64,000 nucleotides of DNA from Zygnema cylindricum (taxonomy: Eukaryota; Streptophyta; Zygnematophyceae; Zygnematales; Zygnemataceae), in contig JBBHKE010000516.1 of NCBI GenBank assembly GCA_037447655.1, positions 281,322 through 345,321 of the forward strand, given 5' to 3'. Shown here piece after piece: positions 1 to 10,095 of this stretch. Under the pieces are notes generated by a model, which saw nothing but the letters and a program-made list of their open reading frames with translations, did no database searches and was not told the DNA's origin. Within the stretch, counting starts at the first letter, position 1; every line of letters starts with the position of its first letter. The translations under genes and the position numbers were made by a program.

Positions 1-205
1 CCTTATACACCCAAGAAGCAATACTTGAACCCTCTTCCTCCCCCTCTTCCCCTCTCCCCCTCTCTCCCCCTCTCTCCCCCCCCCCCCTCTCTTTTTAGAC
101 AAGAAAAAAAAAATCTGACATTTCTCCCCCCCCTCCCCCCCCTTATACCCTTTATACACCCAAGAAGCGATACTTAACCCTTTTCCTCCTCTTCCCCCCT
201 ATCTT
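1..205. repeat. C/T-rich low-complexity DNA with a short direct duplication
   Basis: The stretch is nearly all C and T with C homopolymers. A segment containing TACACCCAAGAAGC occurs near 7-26 and again near 154-175, so part of it is a tandem duplication. No gene is visible. Confidence 0.8.
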
Positions 206-1221
206 TGCAATTCTGTGTCCTCCATTGGACTACAGAATACAGGAAGCCTCTAGATAGTATTTAACTAACCCACTTTAAGCCACGACCACTGCTGCCCAAG
301 AAGGCAAACTGACAATTTGACTGCACCCCTGTGCAGCTTGGACTCCCCTGAGTCCGTAGCAAAAAGAATCACTGAAAACGGCCAACCAGCCGATAAGTTA
401 TGAGCCGACAAAAATGCCAATTTTATAGAAAGCTCTCTTAGAGAGAGAAGACTATCTACCAGATTTTCCTAAGTCCTAAATCCGTCTCACAACCCCTATC
501 TACTGAAGTACGGACCAATCACATGACAGTAAAGTACAAAAGGTACTATGGTCGGTGTCCTTTCTGTACGGCCTGTGTACGACAAGGCCACTGAGCAGAC
601 GCGTGTCACTTTTCCACTCATCCGTATGTTCCCCGGAATTCCTGCGACCAAATATCATTTCTCCAGGTGGCGCCAGGTCATGCCACATCCATAAACGTCA
701 AAGTGACCATTTCGCGATCTCGACAATGATATTCGCCGTCGGATTAAATCCGACATTAAATGTTGACCGTTGAAACAAATGTCCGATTCATTTGTTTCGT
801 GCGAAATGACGTCCGCACTGAAATACTTTAACTAGTTCTATGTTCTTTTGTAGACATTACAATTAATCGGTTTCAGGATCATGTATCAGTTTAAATACGT
901 ATCACACCCCATGTATTTTAACAAACTTCACGACAGACTGGTTAGAGCTACCGGCTACAAGCTACGCCGTACTCTACCGGTCAGAGGTTCGAGTCTTGCC
1001 GGACTCAACCTTTTGTTTGAGAGTGACATTTGTCACTGTTTAGTCCTGCCTGCAGAACTAAGGCAACCATGGCTTAACCACCCTCTCTATCCTTCAGTGA
1101 CTACAACAAGTATGGGGGCTAGAGAGAGGAGGTGAAGAGAGGCTGTCTGCCCTTTCCTTTTTCTTTTTATACTAAGCTATTTAAACCTAGAAAATACTCT
1201 AGAACTCAATCAATTTCAACA
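206..1221 (-). mobile_element. Copia LTR (3' LTR of a minus-strand remnant)
   Basis: Read on the minus strand it begins TGTTGAAATTG at 1221, just after the pol stop and a purine tract, and ends GAATTGCA at 206. Both ends match the LTRs of the copia element at 4710-11134. It contains the conserved hairpin near 1085-1135 and a tRNA-like module at 931-1000 that lies antisense to the LTR. The 5' half of the element is missing, so no target-site duplication can be tested. Confidence 0.85.
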
Positions 1222-1234
1222 CTCTCCTTGTTTT

Positions 1235-2137
1235 CTAGTCTAGTTTTACCTTTAGTTTTAGTCCATATTTTTCTCTGCAATATTTCAATTTAGGAGATGG
1301 CACTGGTTTTGTGATCATATCAGCCACCATTTCCTCATCAGATCTATATACAAGATTTACAATCTTATTCTCAACCTTTTCCCTCACAAAACTCAATCTT
1401 ATGTCCATGTGCTTAGCTTTGACATGATGTTTTGGATTAGCTGCAATTGCAATGGCAGCTTGATTATCACAAAACACTTCATGCACACCCTCCTTCATAT
1501 ACCCCAGTTCTTGCAACAAGGACTTGACCCACATTAATTCTTTCACAGCAGAACAAGAGGCCATGTACTCAACCTCCATAGTAGACTGAGCAACCACTTT
1601 TTGTTGCTTACTGCTCCAACAGCAAACACCTTCTCCCACATACAACACATATCCAAATGTGCATCTTCTCATAGGTGCGTCCCCATAACTGGCATCACTC
1701 CAAGTAGTGATGTCAATGTGCTCCCCTCCCAAATGCAACCATAACTCTCTGGTTCCCACCAAATATCTCATGACTATCTTGGCTGCCTCGCGGTCTCTCT
1801 TCCTAGGATCATTAAGACTCCTACCGAGTACTCCAACTGCTGCCGCTATGTCCGGCCTGGTACAATTCATAAAATAGATCAAACTTCCTACGACCTATCT
1901 ATAAGGGATAGACTTCATAAACTCTCTCTCCTCTGGACTCATTTGATCATCTAAGATCATCACTCCTCCTTCTACACTTCCATCACTTATTTTTTTCAAG
2001 TCCATGGGAGTGGTACAACTGTTAGCCTTTCCCATCTGGAATTTCTCAAGCATATTACCTATTGCTTCTTTATGAGTAAGTCTGATAATCCTTTTCCCCC
2101 TATCTCTCTCCATTTGGATCCCCAAAATGTATTTTGC
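1235..2137 (-). pseudogene. Copia pol remnant: end of reverse transcriptase and RNase H
   Basis: This is the C-terminal end of a Ty1/copia polyprotein. The 1235-1882 part holds RNase H, including the STMEVEYMASCSAVKELMWV and CDNQAAIAIAANPKHH blocks. The upstream part (to about 2137) matches the end of the reverse transcriptase (AKYILGIQMERDRG). The two parts are in one frame, broken by a TAG near 1896 where element A has Gln before VVGS. Homology to pol stops near 2137 and is replaced by G-rich sequence. The copy is therefore 5'-truncated and dead. It belongs to the same family as element A. Confidence 0.9.
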
Positions 2138-2643
2138 CTCACCTGACCGCTCCGAGAGGGAAGCCGACATAATTTGGGCCAAGAGGGGGGGGGAGGAGAG
2201 GCCACAAAGCCCGCTGCAAGGAGGTGAGAAGAAGGGGAGGACAGGGAGAAGAGGGAGTAGGGGAAGGGATGAGGTTTTCGGATACAAAAAGGGAGTTTCA
2301 GGAGAGTTTTAGAGGAGGAAGGATGCATTAGAGGGGGGGGGAGGGAGAGGTTTGAGAAGTGACCTTGGATGCAGGGGGGGAAGTCAGAGGAGTTGAGATT
2401 CTGCACAGCCGGATTGTTGGCGAAGCTGTTCTGGGGGGAGGGGAAGGAGGAGAGAGAAAGAAAGTTAGAACAGAGGGGAGTGTTCCCTTAAGCGTTGCAA
2501 CTGATACGAGTGTTTCTATGCCGGACAAAAATATAGGTTGACCTCACACTGTGGGAGAGAGAGGGAGAGGGGGAGAGGGGGAAAGGGGGAGAGGGGGAGA
2601 GGGGGAGAGGGGGAGAGGGGGAGAGGGGGCGAGGGGGAGAGGG
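2138..2643. repeat. G/A-rich low-complexity DNA running into an assembly gap
   Basis: The tract is purine-rich. From about 2551 it becomes a GGGGGAGA-type repeat and then runs into the Ns. Reading frames here are compositional only. Confidence 0.8.
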
Positions 2644-2653
2644 NNNNNNNNNN
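2644..2653. other. Assembly gap (10 N)
   Basis: Ten Ns follow directly on the GGGGGAGA repeat, so a collapsed or unresolved satellite is likely. Confidence 0.99.
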
Positions 2654-3289
2654 CATAAATTCTTCCTTCCACTTTCTGCTCTCCATTTAAAACTGCTAAC
2701 TCCAATTTAATAGTAAATTTGATCGCAATTTGGAGCAATAATGTGTCTATTACTTATTATGTTTGTTGGTATTTAAAATCCATTTTCACGTTTATTTTTT
2801 TTCCCAAAAACTAAAAACGTTGAGGTTTTTAACCTAATGAATATCGTACACATATCGACCATACGTTGTAGTGTATTAAATTATTGTTAAACACCAACAA
2901 AATATGTATTTATTTTATCATCACCACCGTTTACCAAAAAAAGAAACACATCAAATGTACATTGGAGTGTGATTAACTGCTTAGAATTCTTCGACGTATA
3001 GAAATTATCATCACAAACATCTAAAATTCTAGTGAATATTTAAATGATAATTTAACCTCAATCGTCAAAATTTACCTCTCGTCTTTCACCTTCCTTCTTA
3101 AATACATATATGTTGCAAACGCCACCCTACATGACAAGCTTGCGAACAATACAAATAGTTGTTCATCCTTTCAAAATTCTTTCTACATACCATCTTTTTT
3201 TCACCCATTTGTTAAAACCACCTATTTTTCAAAACTTTACCTCCTTTTTCCACCAATTCCATTCGCTGTAAATTTCCAAGACTTTTCCA
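2654..3289. other. AT-rich intergenic DNA, nothing recognised
   Basis: AT-rich sequence with no coding signature, RNA gene or clear repeat that I can see. Confidence 0.5.
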
Positions 3290-3740
3290 AAAAGTATCAA
3301 CGCACGACAAATAAGAAAAACTACTTTGCATGTGTCAAAATATTTTTCCAAAATGTCAGACGATAACAAAGTGTACATGATTTGTCTTTTTTTTGTTTTC
3401 GTCCAAAACTATATTTTTATTGCAAGGGTCTCAAGACTACATCGATTAGACAAGAGACGCAAAAGGAACGCGCATCGTTCGCAACCAGAAACAACACATG
3501 GTTGTAAGGCTGTACGTTTACAATATCATGCAATGACATGCGACGCCATAATCAGTTTTTCCGAATATGGTGCGACAACGCAAAGTGTACACGCTGACAG
3601 CCGTCACATGCACTATGGGCGTATACAATTGTCACCGACTTAAGTAAAGATTTCGTTTTCACACATTCAGACACTTTAAAACCGTGTACAAAGAGTCCTC
3701 GCTACATCACAAATTAAGTTCGTTAAGGGTAGGGCTCCAT
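3290..3740 (+). mobile_element. Degenerate Tourist-like MITE (family R1)
   Basis: The stretch aligns by eye with the R1 copies at 11220-11680 and 35580-36048. Shared landmarks are the GCAAGGGTCTC segment, the GACAAGAGACGCAAA segment, CATGCGACG and the ACACTTTAAA tail. The right terminus is decayed and the left end is not identified. A 105-codon open frame lies inside it, but it is a by-product of the repeat because the other copies do not preserve it. Confidence 0.6.
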
Positions 3741-4469
3741 GAGGCAAAAAATGAGGTTTTTTATTGAAAGACATGCATTTTCGTATTAGGTAGTTTTTTT
3801 TTTCTTTTTTTATAAAATCATGTTTATTGGAGATTTAGGGAGATTCTCCAAACTATAGGGCAAAAAATTTGACCGTCCAATTTGTTGTTTTCGAAGCAAA
3901 CACTCAATGTATCAAGTGTTTTGTTAATGTCTCTAAGTGTTCTCAAATATGACACCAACCACGCACTGGACGTGTATGATTGGTACACTTGGAAATAAAA
4001 GATATGATCCATGGTGGACAAGGTATGACAACCTTAAAATTGGCAAAGGCCATATGCCTACGGACAGGGTGGAATGAAATATATGGATACTGATGAGAAA
4101 ATATTTGCTAGAGGATATAATCTAACATTTTTTTTGCCATCCACTAACTTTTTTGTAAAAGACCGCGTTTAAAACATAATGGCGGAAATTCGTGCAGTGA
4201 AAAATACGCACGTCAAGGCCATAGAGTTTAATAACTTTATACAAAATTGAAACTTTGTCTATACGTACAGATGCGACGTTCAGGTTTTGTGCTTTTAATA
4301 TCTTTGATTATTCTCGTTGTTTGAACACCAACCTACGTGGTACTAGTAGCAATATAACACCTAATCTATAGGTGCCTTGCTAGCACGACCTGATGGATAA
4401 GTGATCAAAATAATAGTGGCCGTAAAGGTGACTGTACGATTACTTGCAATGCCTGATGGACTAGAGCCC
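3741..4469. other. AT-rich intergenic DNA, nothing recognised
   Basis: No supported gene or repeat between the degenerate R1 copy and the next MITE. Confidence 0.5.
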
Positions 4470-4704
4470 TAAGGGTATGTCCCCATGTGCATAAGTAAGG
4501 GTTTTTTTTTGTCGTTTTCCTGTAAATTTAGCGCCGTACTGCCTAAGTTGCAACCGTACTAAGAAATCGCAAATGTGTAGAGTACAATTCGCGGCATCCT
4601 GGAATTTAGGATGTATGAAAATTTGTCATCTTGTGTTTTTCGACCCACTTCTACGACAAAAAACGTCATCTTCAACCTTACGTTTAAAACACATGCGCGA
4701 TGTG

Positions 4705-4709
4705 TTGTA
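4705..4709. other. Target-site duplication TTGTA, left copy
   Basis: TTGTA lies just before the 5' LTR and again at 11135-11139 just after the 3' LTR. The interrupted MITE reads continuously across the two sites. Confidence 0.9.
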
Positions 4710-5752
4710 TGTTGAAATAAGTAGTTTTTAATATATTTTCTAGGTCTAAATTTATTAGAAAAGAAAAAGTAGGCAGCCTGCCTCTATCTCTTCTCTCTCT
4801 CTCGCCCCCATACTTGTTGTAGTCACTGAAGGAGAGGAGAGAGAGAGAGCAATGGAGCCATGGCTGCCTCAACTCCATAGGAAGGACTAAAGAGTGGCTT
4901 AAGCCACTCTCAACAAAAGGTTGAGTCCGGCAGGACTCGAACCCCCGACCGGCAGAGCGCGGCGTAGCCGTTAGCTCTAACCAGTCTGTCGTAGAAGTCC
5001 GTTAGGAGATATAGGGTTTCATTACTATTTAAACTATTGTAATGTACTAGATTCATTTAACTGAAACTCTTAACGCCACGCATAGATACAGTTCTACAAA
5101 ATACGAAGTACTGTACTTGTTTGAAATGGATATCGCGCATTTTGTTTCGACAGCGAAACAAATATCGCGCAAGTATTTATTACGGCCGAGATTGAATTTC
5201 GCGTCAAATCTAACGGCGCACATCATCGCCGAAATCCCGGAATGGTCATTTTGGCATTTAGTGACGTGGCATGACCTGGCGCCACGTGGGAAGACATCAT
5301 TCGGTCGCGGGAATTCCGAGGAACGTACGGACGAGTTGAAAGTGGACACGCGTCTACTTAATGGCCTTGTCGTACAGAGGCCGTACAGAAAGTACATCGG
5401 CAGTAGTACTTTCTTGTATTATACAGTTTTTTGATTGGTTCGTACAGGTAGTAGATAGGAGCTGTGAGAGGGAAGTAGGAAAACTAGGACTTAGGAAAAT
5501 TTAGGTAGATAGTCCTCTCTCTGAGAGTTTGTATAAATTGGCATCTTTGCCACCCTATAATTTATCGCCTGGTTGGCCTTTTTCAGTGATTCTTTTTTCT
5601 ACGGACTCAAGGGAGTCCACGCTACACAGGGGTGCAGTCAAATTGTCAGTTTGCCTTCTTGGGCAGCAGTGGTTGTGGCTTAAAGTGGGTTAGTTAAATA
5701 CTATCTAGAGGCTTCCTGTATTCTGTGGTCCAATGGAGGACACAGAATTGCA
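4710..5752 (+). mobile_element. 5' LTR of copia element A
   Basis: 1043 bp, beginning TGTTGAAAT and ending GAATTGCA. It holds a U3 hairpin (about 4783-4853), an antisense tRNA-like module with an inverted B-box-like GGACTCGAACC at 4933-4943, and a TATAAA at 5532-5537 that probably sets the RNA start about 30 bp further on. The gag start codon (5733) lies inside its last 20 bp. Confidence 0.9.
5532..5537 (+). promoter_or_regulatory. TATA box of the element A 5' LTR
   Basis: TATAAA stands in GTTTGTATAAATTGGCA about 215 bp before the LTR end. The surrounding sequence is conserved in the other LTRs here (for example TATACAAATT in the 3' LTR near 10912). Confidence 0.55.
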
Positions 5753-6410
5753 CGTTATGGGCCCACCCTCTAGGGTGCCCACCTTCAATGGATCTGGGTT
5801 CATTTATTGGGAAGCCATGATGATGGGGGCTTTGTGTGAAAAACGATACTGGGGTATCGTCAGTGGACAAGTGAAACGTCCACCTTCGGGAACTCCACCA
5901 GGATTTGGGGGAGTAAGGTTTCCTGCAACAACGGCTGCCTCGGCGGAGGAGGTAGATGATGGGGACAGCAGTGTGTCCGAAAAGGGGAAAGGGAAGGAGA
6001 CACCCCTCACTCCTATTGCCACAGTATCGGGAGCGGCAATCGTGAAGACCGTGGAGAACGATACTCAAATGTGGGAGGATGTACACATGGCTGCCAAGAA
6101 CTTCATTCTGAGGCACCTCACTCAAGGTTTGGCCACTCCTCATCTTCACATTTACAAGACCGAGGAGTTGTGGGTGAGTTTGGTGGAAATTTATAGAGTT
6201 GGAACTATTCAGGAGCTCCAGTTGGCTGAGCAAAAGCTACTGAGTTACACTTACAAAGGAGGAAAGATGTTAGATTACTGTAATGATCTTTCTTGTTTGT
6301 ATACGGAAATGGAAAGTGTCGGGTGAATAGGTACAATGAAAATGAAAGTTAACACCCTTATCATGAAATTACTAAATGAGTTCGAAAACTTAGTGTACCG
6401 AGTATAGGGA
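5733..6410 (+). pseudogene. Copia element A gag, N-terminal part, with two in-frame stops
   Basis: The frame opens with ATG at 5733, inside the 5' LTR, and is the same frame as the pol ORF that follows. It encodes a copia Gag with the usual early block around FIYWEAMMMGALCEKRYWGI, then an acidic linker, then HMAAKNFILRHLTQGLATPH. The same protein is seen in the minus-strand remnant at 28690-29290. A TGA at 6324-6326 and a TAG at 6405-6407 interrupt it, 27 codons apart. The related copy reads through the first position (ESVGHVEIEK), so these are mutations and not a designed gag-pol boundary. Gag would form the virus-like particle around the element RNA. Confidence 0.85.
5754..5767 (+). other. 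Candidate primer-binding site for a half tRNA-iMet
   Basis: GTTATGGGCCCACC lies one base after the 5' LTR. Its complement, GGTGGGCCCATAAC, is the 5' side of the anticodon stem plus the loop of plant initiator tRNA-Met, ending at C39. Drosophila copia primes from a 39-nt 5' half of the same tRNA. The match is 14 of 14 and sits inside the gag coding sequence. The tRNA sequence is from memory. Confidence 0.75.
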
Positions 6411-9400
6411 ATGCCTGATAGTTTATGGAAATGGAACACAGTAGTCACGATGATACTTGTGCAGGAAAACACAATGGAGATTAGGAGAGGAGGAAAGAGC
6501 ATTCAAGCTCTAGCAGTAGGAGGGGACCGATGGGGGAAGGACCTGAAGAAACCTTATAGAGGGGAAAGAGATCATTCAAGGGGACAGGGGCCCCCAAAGG
6601 GTCTTTGTCATTATTGCAAAAAGCCGGGACACTTTATTGCAGATTGTGTCAAGCTATCAGAGCTGAGGCTCCAAGAGAACCGTGGAGGGGGTTCTTCCGG
6701 AGGGAAGAAAAAGGCACTTGTGGTTACAAAAGTGTCAGGAGAAACCGAGGATGAGTCCTCTGAGGAGGATGGGGAGCTTCTTCTTGACGAGAGTTTGGAG
6801 GAGAAGGAGATTCCTCAGAGGCAGAAGTGTGCCCTTGGAGCCATCCGGGAAGCTCCACAGGAAGGATTGATCATCGACTCAGGTGCATCCATGCATATGT
6901 GTCGTGATAAACAACTCTTCACTAAGTTAAGAAAGATTCCTACTGTAGAGATAGAGTATGGGGATGGGAGAGTGGTTACTACAGATCTAGTGGGATCAGT
7001 AGATCTGAAAGTCTTAGTGGAGGGTAAGACTTCCATACTTACATTCTCAGATGTACTTTACATTCCTCAGCTGAGTAAAAATCTTGTCTCTACGTCTGTG
7101 TTAGATGACAAAGAGTTTGATACCTTCACCAGAAAGGGAGTCTTTACAGCTAAGTATGGGGATGAAGTTTACTTCACAGCAGATAAGGGTAGCCAAGGAA
7201 TGTTTAGGCTTAACTTGAGTAATGAAAAGAAGAATGCTTACTATGTTGGTGTTCCTAAGGTGATGATTTGGCATAAGCGGTTGGGGCATGTACATTTTGA
7301 TAGGTTAAGGGAAATGAAAAAACTTGGGGTAGTAGATGGCATTGAGTTTGGGGATAATGAAATGATGGATGATTGTAGTGGTTGTGCTCAAGGTAAGGCT
7401 CACAGACTTCCCTTTCCCAAAGCCGCCACATATAGAGGTGAGAAAGTATTAGATTTAGTCCACACAGATATTTGGGGGCCTGCAAAAGTACCTTCGGTTG
7501 GAGGAAAGAGGTTTATGATGACAATAACTGATGACTGGTCTAGATACTCTAGAGTCTACTTTCTGAAAACAAAGTCTGAAGCATCAACTTACTTCAAAGA
7601 ATATAAAGCTTGGAGTGAGAAGTTGCATGAAACCCCCATTAAGAGGATAAGGAGTGATAATGGGGGGGAATATACCTCTAACGAGTTTGAGGAATATTTG
7701 AGAGATGAGGGAGTGCAGCACCAAAAAACTGTACCATATAACCCAGAACAAAATGGGGTAGCTGAGAGGTTGAATAGAACACTAGGAGATAGTGCATGCA
7801 GTATGTTGGCAGACAAGAAAATAGGAAAGAGATTTTGGGCAGAGGCAATGAACTGTGCCAACTATATTAAAAATAGAGTCCTTACCTCAGCTGTAAAGGG
7901 AGTGACACCTTATGAGAGATGGGTTGGAAGGAAACCAGATATCTCACACCTTAAAGTATTTGGTAGCCAAGTTTACAGTCTTGACACGGAAAGGAAAAAC
8001 TGGAAACTAGATGCTAAGGGAAAACCTGGATACTTTGTGGGATATGATGAGGATGTTAAGGGATATAGAGTCTATGACTTAGCAAAGAAAGATATCATTT
8101 TGGTCAAACACTTAGTTGTCATGGATGAAGGGAAGTCATTTGACCCCTTCAAATATACAAAGAAGATAAGGATCAGATTTGAGTCCGAAAGTGAGGAGAA
8201 CTCAGTCGTTCCCGAAAAAGACATGAGTGAAACTGTGATTACAGATTCAGGGGAGATCGAAGATACAGGAGACTCACCGGAAACCTCACATACTCCTATG
8301 GACTTCGAGGAGATGGAAGAAGCGGGACAAGATACGGTTTTTATGGACAGGGGAGCCGATGAGACAGTGAGAAGAAATCCAAGACTTCCATCCATTCCAG
8401 CTTCGGAGTTTGAGGGAGGAAGGAGGAGCAGCAAAAGGATACAGGAAAAACAAGCTGCCCATAAGGTAACTAAGCTATCTCACCCAGATGAGCCTTTGTC
8501 TTACTTAGAGTCAGTGAATAGTCCAGAGAAAGAAAGATGGATTAGAGCCATAAATGATGAGATGGCTTCTATCATGGAAGCAAATACTTGGGAACTAGCG
8601 GATTGCCCTCCAGACAGAAAACCTATTGGATGTAAATGGGTATTTAAACTAAAACTGAACCCAGATAATACAATTGAGAGGTATAAGGCTCGATTGGTAG
8701 CGAAGGGGTTCACCCAAAAAGAGGGGATTGACTATGAGGAGACCTTTGCTCCAGTTGTTCGGTTCCCATCGGTAAGGATTCTCCTCAGTCTTGCCGCAGC
8801 GGAAGACATGGAAATTCACCAAATGGATATTAAGACTGCTTTTCTTAATGGTGAGTTAGAGGAAGAAATTTTTATGAGGCAACCCGAGGGGTTTGTGGAA
8901 GAAGGAGAAGAGAGCAAAGTGTGCAGGCTCATAAAGTCCTTATATGGACTGAAACAGGCTCCCCGACAGTGGAATAAGAAACTAGATGAGTTTCTCATCG
9001 ATCAGGGATACATCCGAATCAGCTCTGACCATTCTATCTATATGTTTGAAGATGAGAATGGTGTCATTTTTATTGCAATTTATGTGGATGATCTGCTTGT
9101 GTTAAGTAAGTCTTTAGAGAATATCAATAGGCTAAGGAAAGATCTTAGGGGCAGATTTGATATGAAGGATTTAGGGGAAGCAAAATATATTTTGGGGATC
9201 CAAATGGAGATAGATAGGGGGAAGAAGATTATCAGACTTACTCAGAAAGAAGCAATAGGTAATATGCTTGAGAAATTCCAGATGGAAAATGCTAACAGTT
9301 GTACCACTCCCATGGACTTGAAAAAAGTAAGTGATGGGAGTGTAGAAGGAGGAGTGATAATCTTAGACGATCAGATGAGTCCAGAGGAGAGAGAGTTCAT

Positions 9401-10082
9401 GAAGTCTATCCCTTATAGACAGGTCGTAGGGAGCTTAATTTATTTTATGAACTGTACCAGGCCGGACATAGCGGCAGCAGTTGGAGTACTCAGTAGGAGT
9501 CTTAATGATCCTAGGAAGAGAGACTGGGAGGCAGCCAAGAGAGTCATGAGATATCTGGTTGGAACCAGAGAATTATGGTTGCATTTGGGAGGGGAGCACA
9601 CTGATATCACCACTTGGAGTGACGCCAGTTATGGGGATGCACCTATGAGAAGATGCACTTCTGGATATGTTTTGTATGTGGGGGAAGGTGCTTGCTGTTG
9701 GAGCAGTAAGCAACAAAAGGTGGTTGCTCAGTCTACTATGGAGGCTGAGTATATGGCGTCTTGTTCTGCTGTAAAAGAAATAATGTGGGTGAAATCATTG
9801 TTACAAGAACTAGGATTTATGAAGGAGGGAGTGCATGAAATCTTTTGCGATAATCAAGCTGCAATTGCAATTGCAGCCAATCCAAAACACCATTTCAAAG
9901 CAAATCATAGGGACATAAGATTAAGCTTCGTAATAGAAAAAGTTGAAAATAAAATTTTAAATCTTGTGTATAGACCTGATGAAGAAATGGTGGCTACAAT
10001 GATGACTAAACCCGTGCCCTCTCCTAAACTAAAATATTGTCGGGAAAAATGCGGTTTGAAAGAAAAATTAAAATTAGACTAG
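6411..10082 (+). CDS. Copia element A Gag C-terminus and Pol polyprotein
   Basis: A 1223-residue open frame with Ty1/copia domain order (protease, integrase, reverse transcriptase, RNase H). A Gag zinc knuckle, CHYCKKPGHFIADC, is at residues 66-79. The aspartic protease motif DSGA is at 156-159. The integrase HHCC residues are H288, H293, C322 and C325, and its catalytic D353, D416 and E452 have the expected 35-residue spacing. The reverse transcriptase has the QMDIKTAFLNG block near 806 and YVDD near 893. RNase H has D1071, E1111 and D1147. All catalytic residues are present, so the enzyme part could still work in trans. The element itself is compromised by the two stops in gag just upstream. 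The ATG at 6411 is only the first Met after the second stop; the natural start is 5733. Confidence 0.93.
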   Translation: MPDSLWKWNTVVTMILVQENTMEIRRGGKSIQALAVGGDRWGKDLKKPYRGERDHSRGQGPPKGLCHYCKKPGHFIADCVKLSELRLQENRGGGSSGGKKKALVVTKVSGETEDESSEEDGELLLDESLEEKEIPQRQKCALGAIREAPQEGLIIDSGASMHMCRDKQLFTKLRKIPTVEIEYGDGRVVTTDLVGSVDLKVLVEGKTSILTFSDVLYIPQLSKNLVSTSVLDDKEFDTFTRKGVFTAKYGDEVYFTADKGSQGMFRLNLSNEKKNAYYVGVPKVMIWHKRLGHVHFDRLREMKKLGVVDGIEFGDNEMMDDCSGCAQGKAHRLPFPKAATYRGEKVLDLVHTDIWGPAKVPSVGGKRFMMTITDDWSRYSRVYFLKTKSEASTYFKEYKAWSEKLHETPIKRIRSDNGGEYTSNEFEEYLRDEGVQHQKTVPYNPEQNGVAERLNRTLGDSACSMLADKKIGKRFWAEAMNCANYIKNRVLTSAVKGVTPYERWVGRKPDISHLKVFGSQVYSLDTERKNWKLDAKGKPGYFVGYDEDVKGYRVYDLAKKDIILVKHLVVMDEGKSFDPFKYTKKIRIRFESESEENSVVPEKDMSETVITDSGEIEDTGDSPETSHTPMDFEEMEEAGQDTVFMDRGADETVRRNPRLPSIPASEFEGGRRSSKRIQEKQAAHKVTKLSHPDEPLSYLESVNSPEKERWIRAINDEMASIMEANTWELADCPPDRKPIGCKWVFKLKLNPDNTIERYKARLVAKGFTQKEGIDYEETFAPVVRFPSVRILLSLAAAEDMEIHQMDIKTAFLNGELEEEIFMRQPEGFVEEGEESKVCRLIKSLYGLKQAPRQWNKKLDEFLIDQGYIRISSDHSIYMFEDENGVIFIAIYVDDLLVLSKSLENINRLRKDLRGRFDMKDLGEAKYILGIQMEIDRGKKIIRLTQKEAIGNMLEKFQMENANSCTTPMDLKKVSDGSVEGGVIILDDQMSPEEREFMKSIPYRQVVGSLIYFMNCTRPDIAAAVGVLSRSLNDPRKRDWEAAKRVMRYLVGTRELWLHLGGEHTDITTWSDASYGDAPMRRCTSGYVLYVGEGACCWSSKQQKVVAQSTMEAEYMASCSAVKEIMWVKSLLQELGFMKEGVHEIFCDNQAAIAIAANPKHHFKANHRDIRLSFVIEKVENKILNLVYRPDEEMVATMMTKPVPSPKLKYCREKCGLKEKLKLD

Positions 10083-10095
10083 AAAATAAACTGAG
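10083..10095 (+). other. Polypurine tract of element A
   Basis: AAAATAAACTGAG lies between the pol stop and the TG of the 3' LTR. It is a decayed form of the AAATTAGGGGAG tract seen before the LTRs at 15271 and 19970. Confidence 0.6.

Noticed and set aside
931-1000. A true tRNA gene
   Set aside because: D-arm and T-arm-like motifs are present, but the acceptor stem and D stem do not pair and the spacing is too long. It is described as an LTR module instead.
3326-3643. A 105-codon protein with a hydrophobic N-terminus
   Set aside because: It lies wholly in a degenerate R1 MITE and the frame is not kept in other copies.
6324-6407. Programmed stop-codon readthrough between gag and pol in element A
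   Set aside because: Two different stops occur 27 codons apart inside gag, upstream of the zinc knuckle, and the related copy G has a sense codon at the first one.
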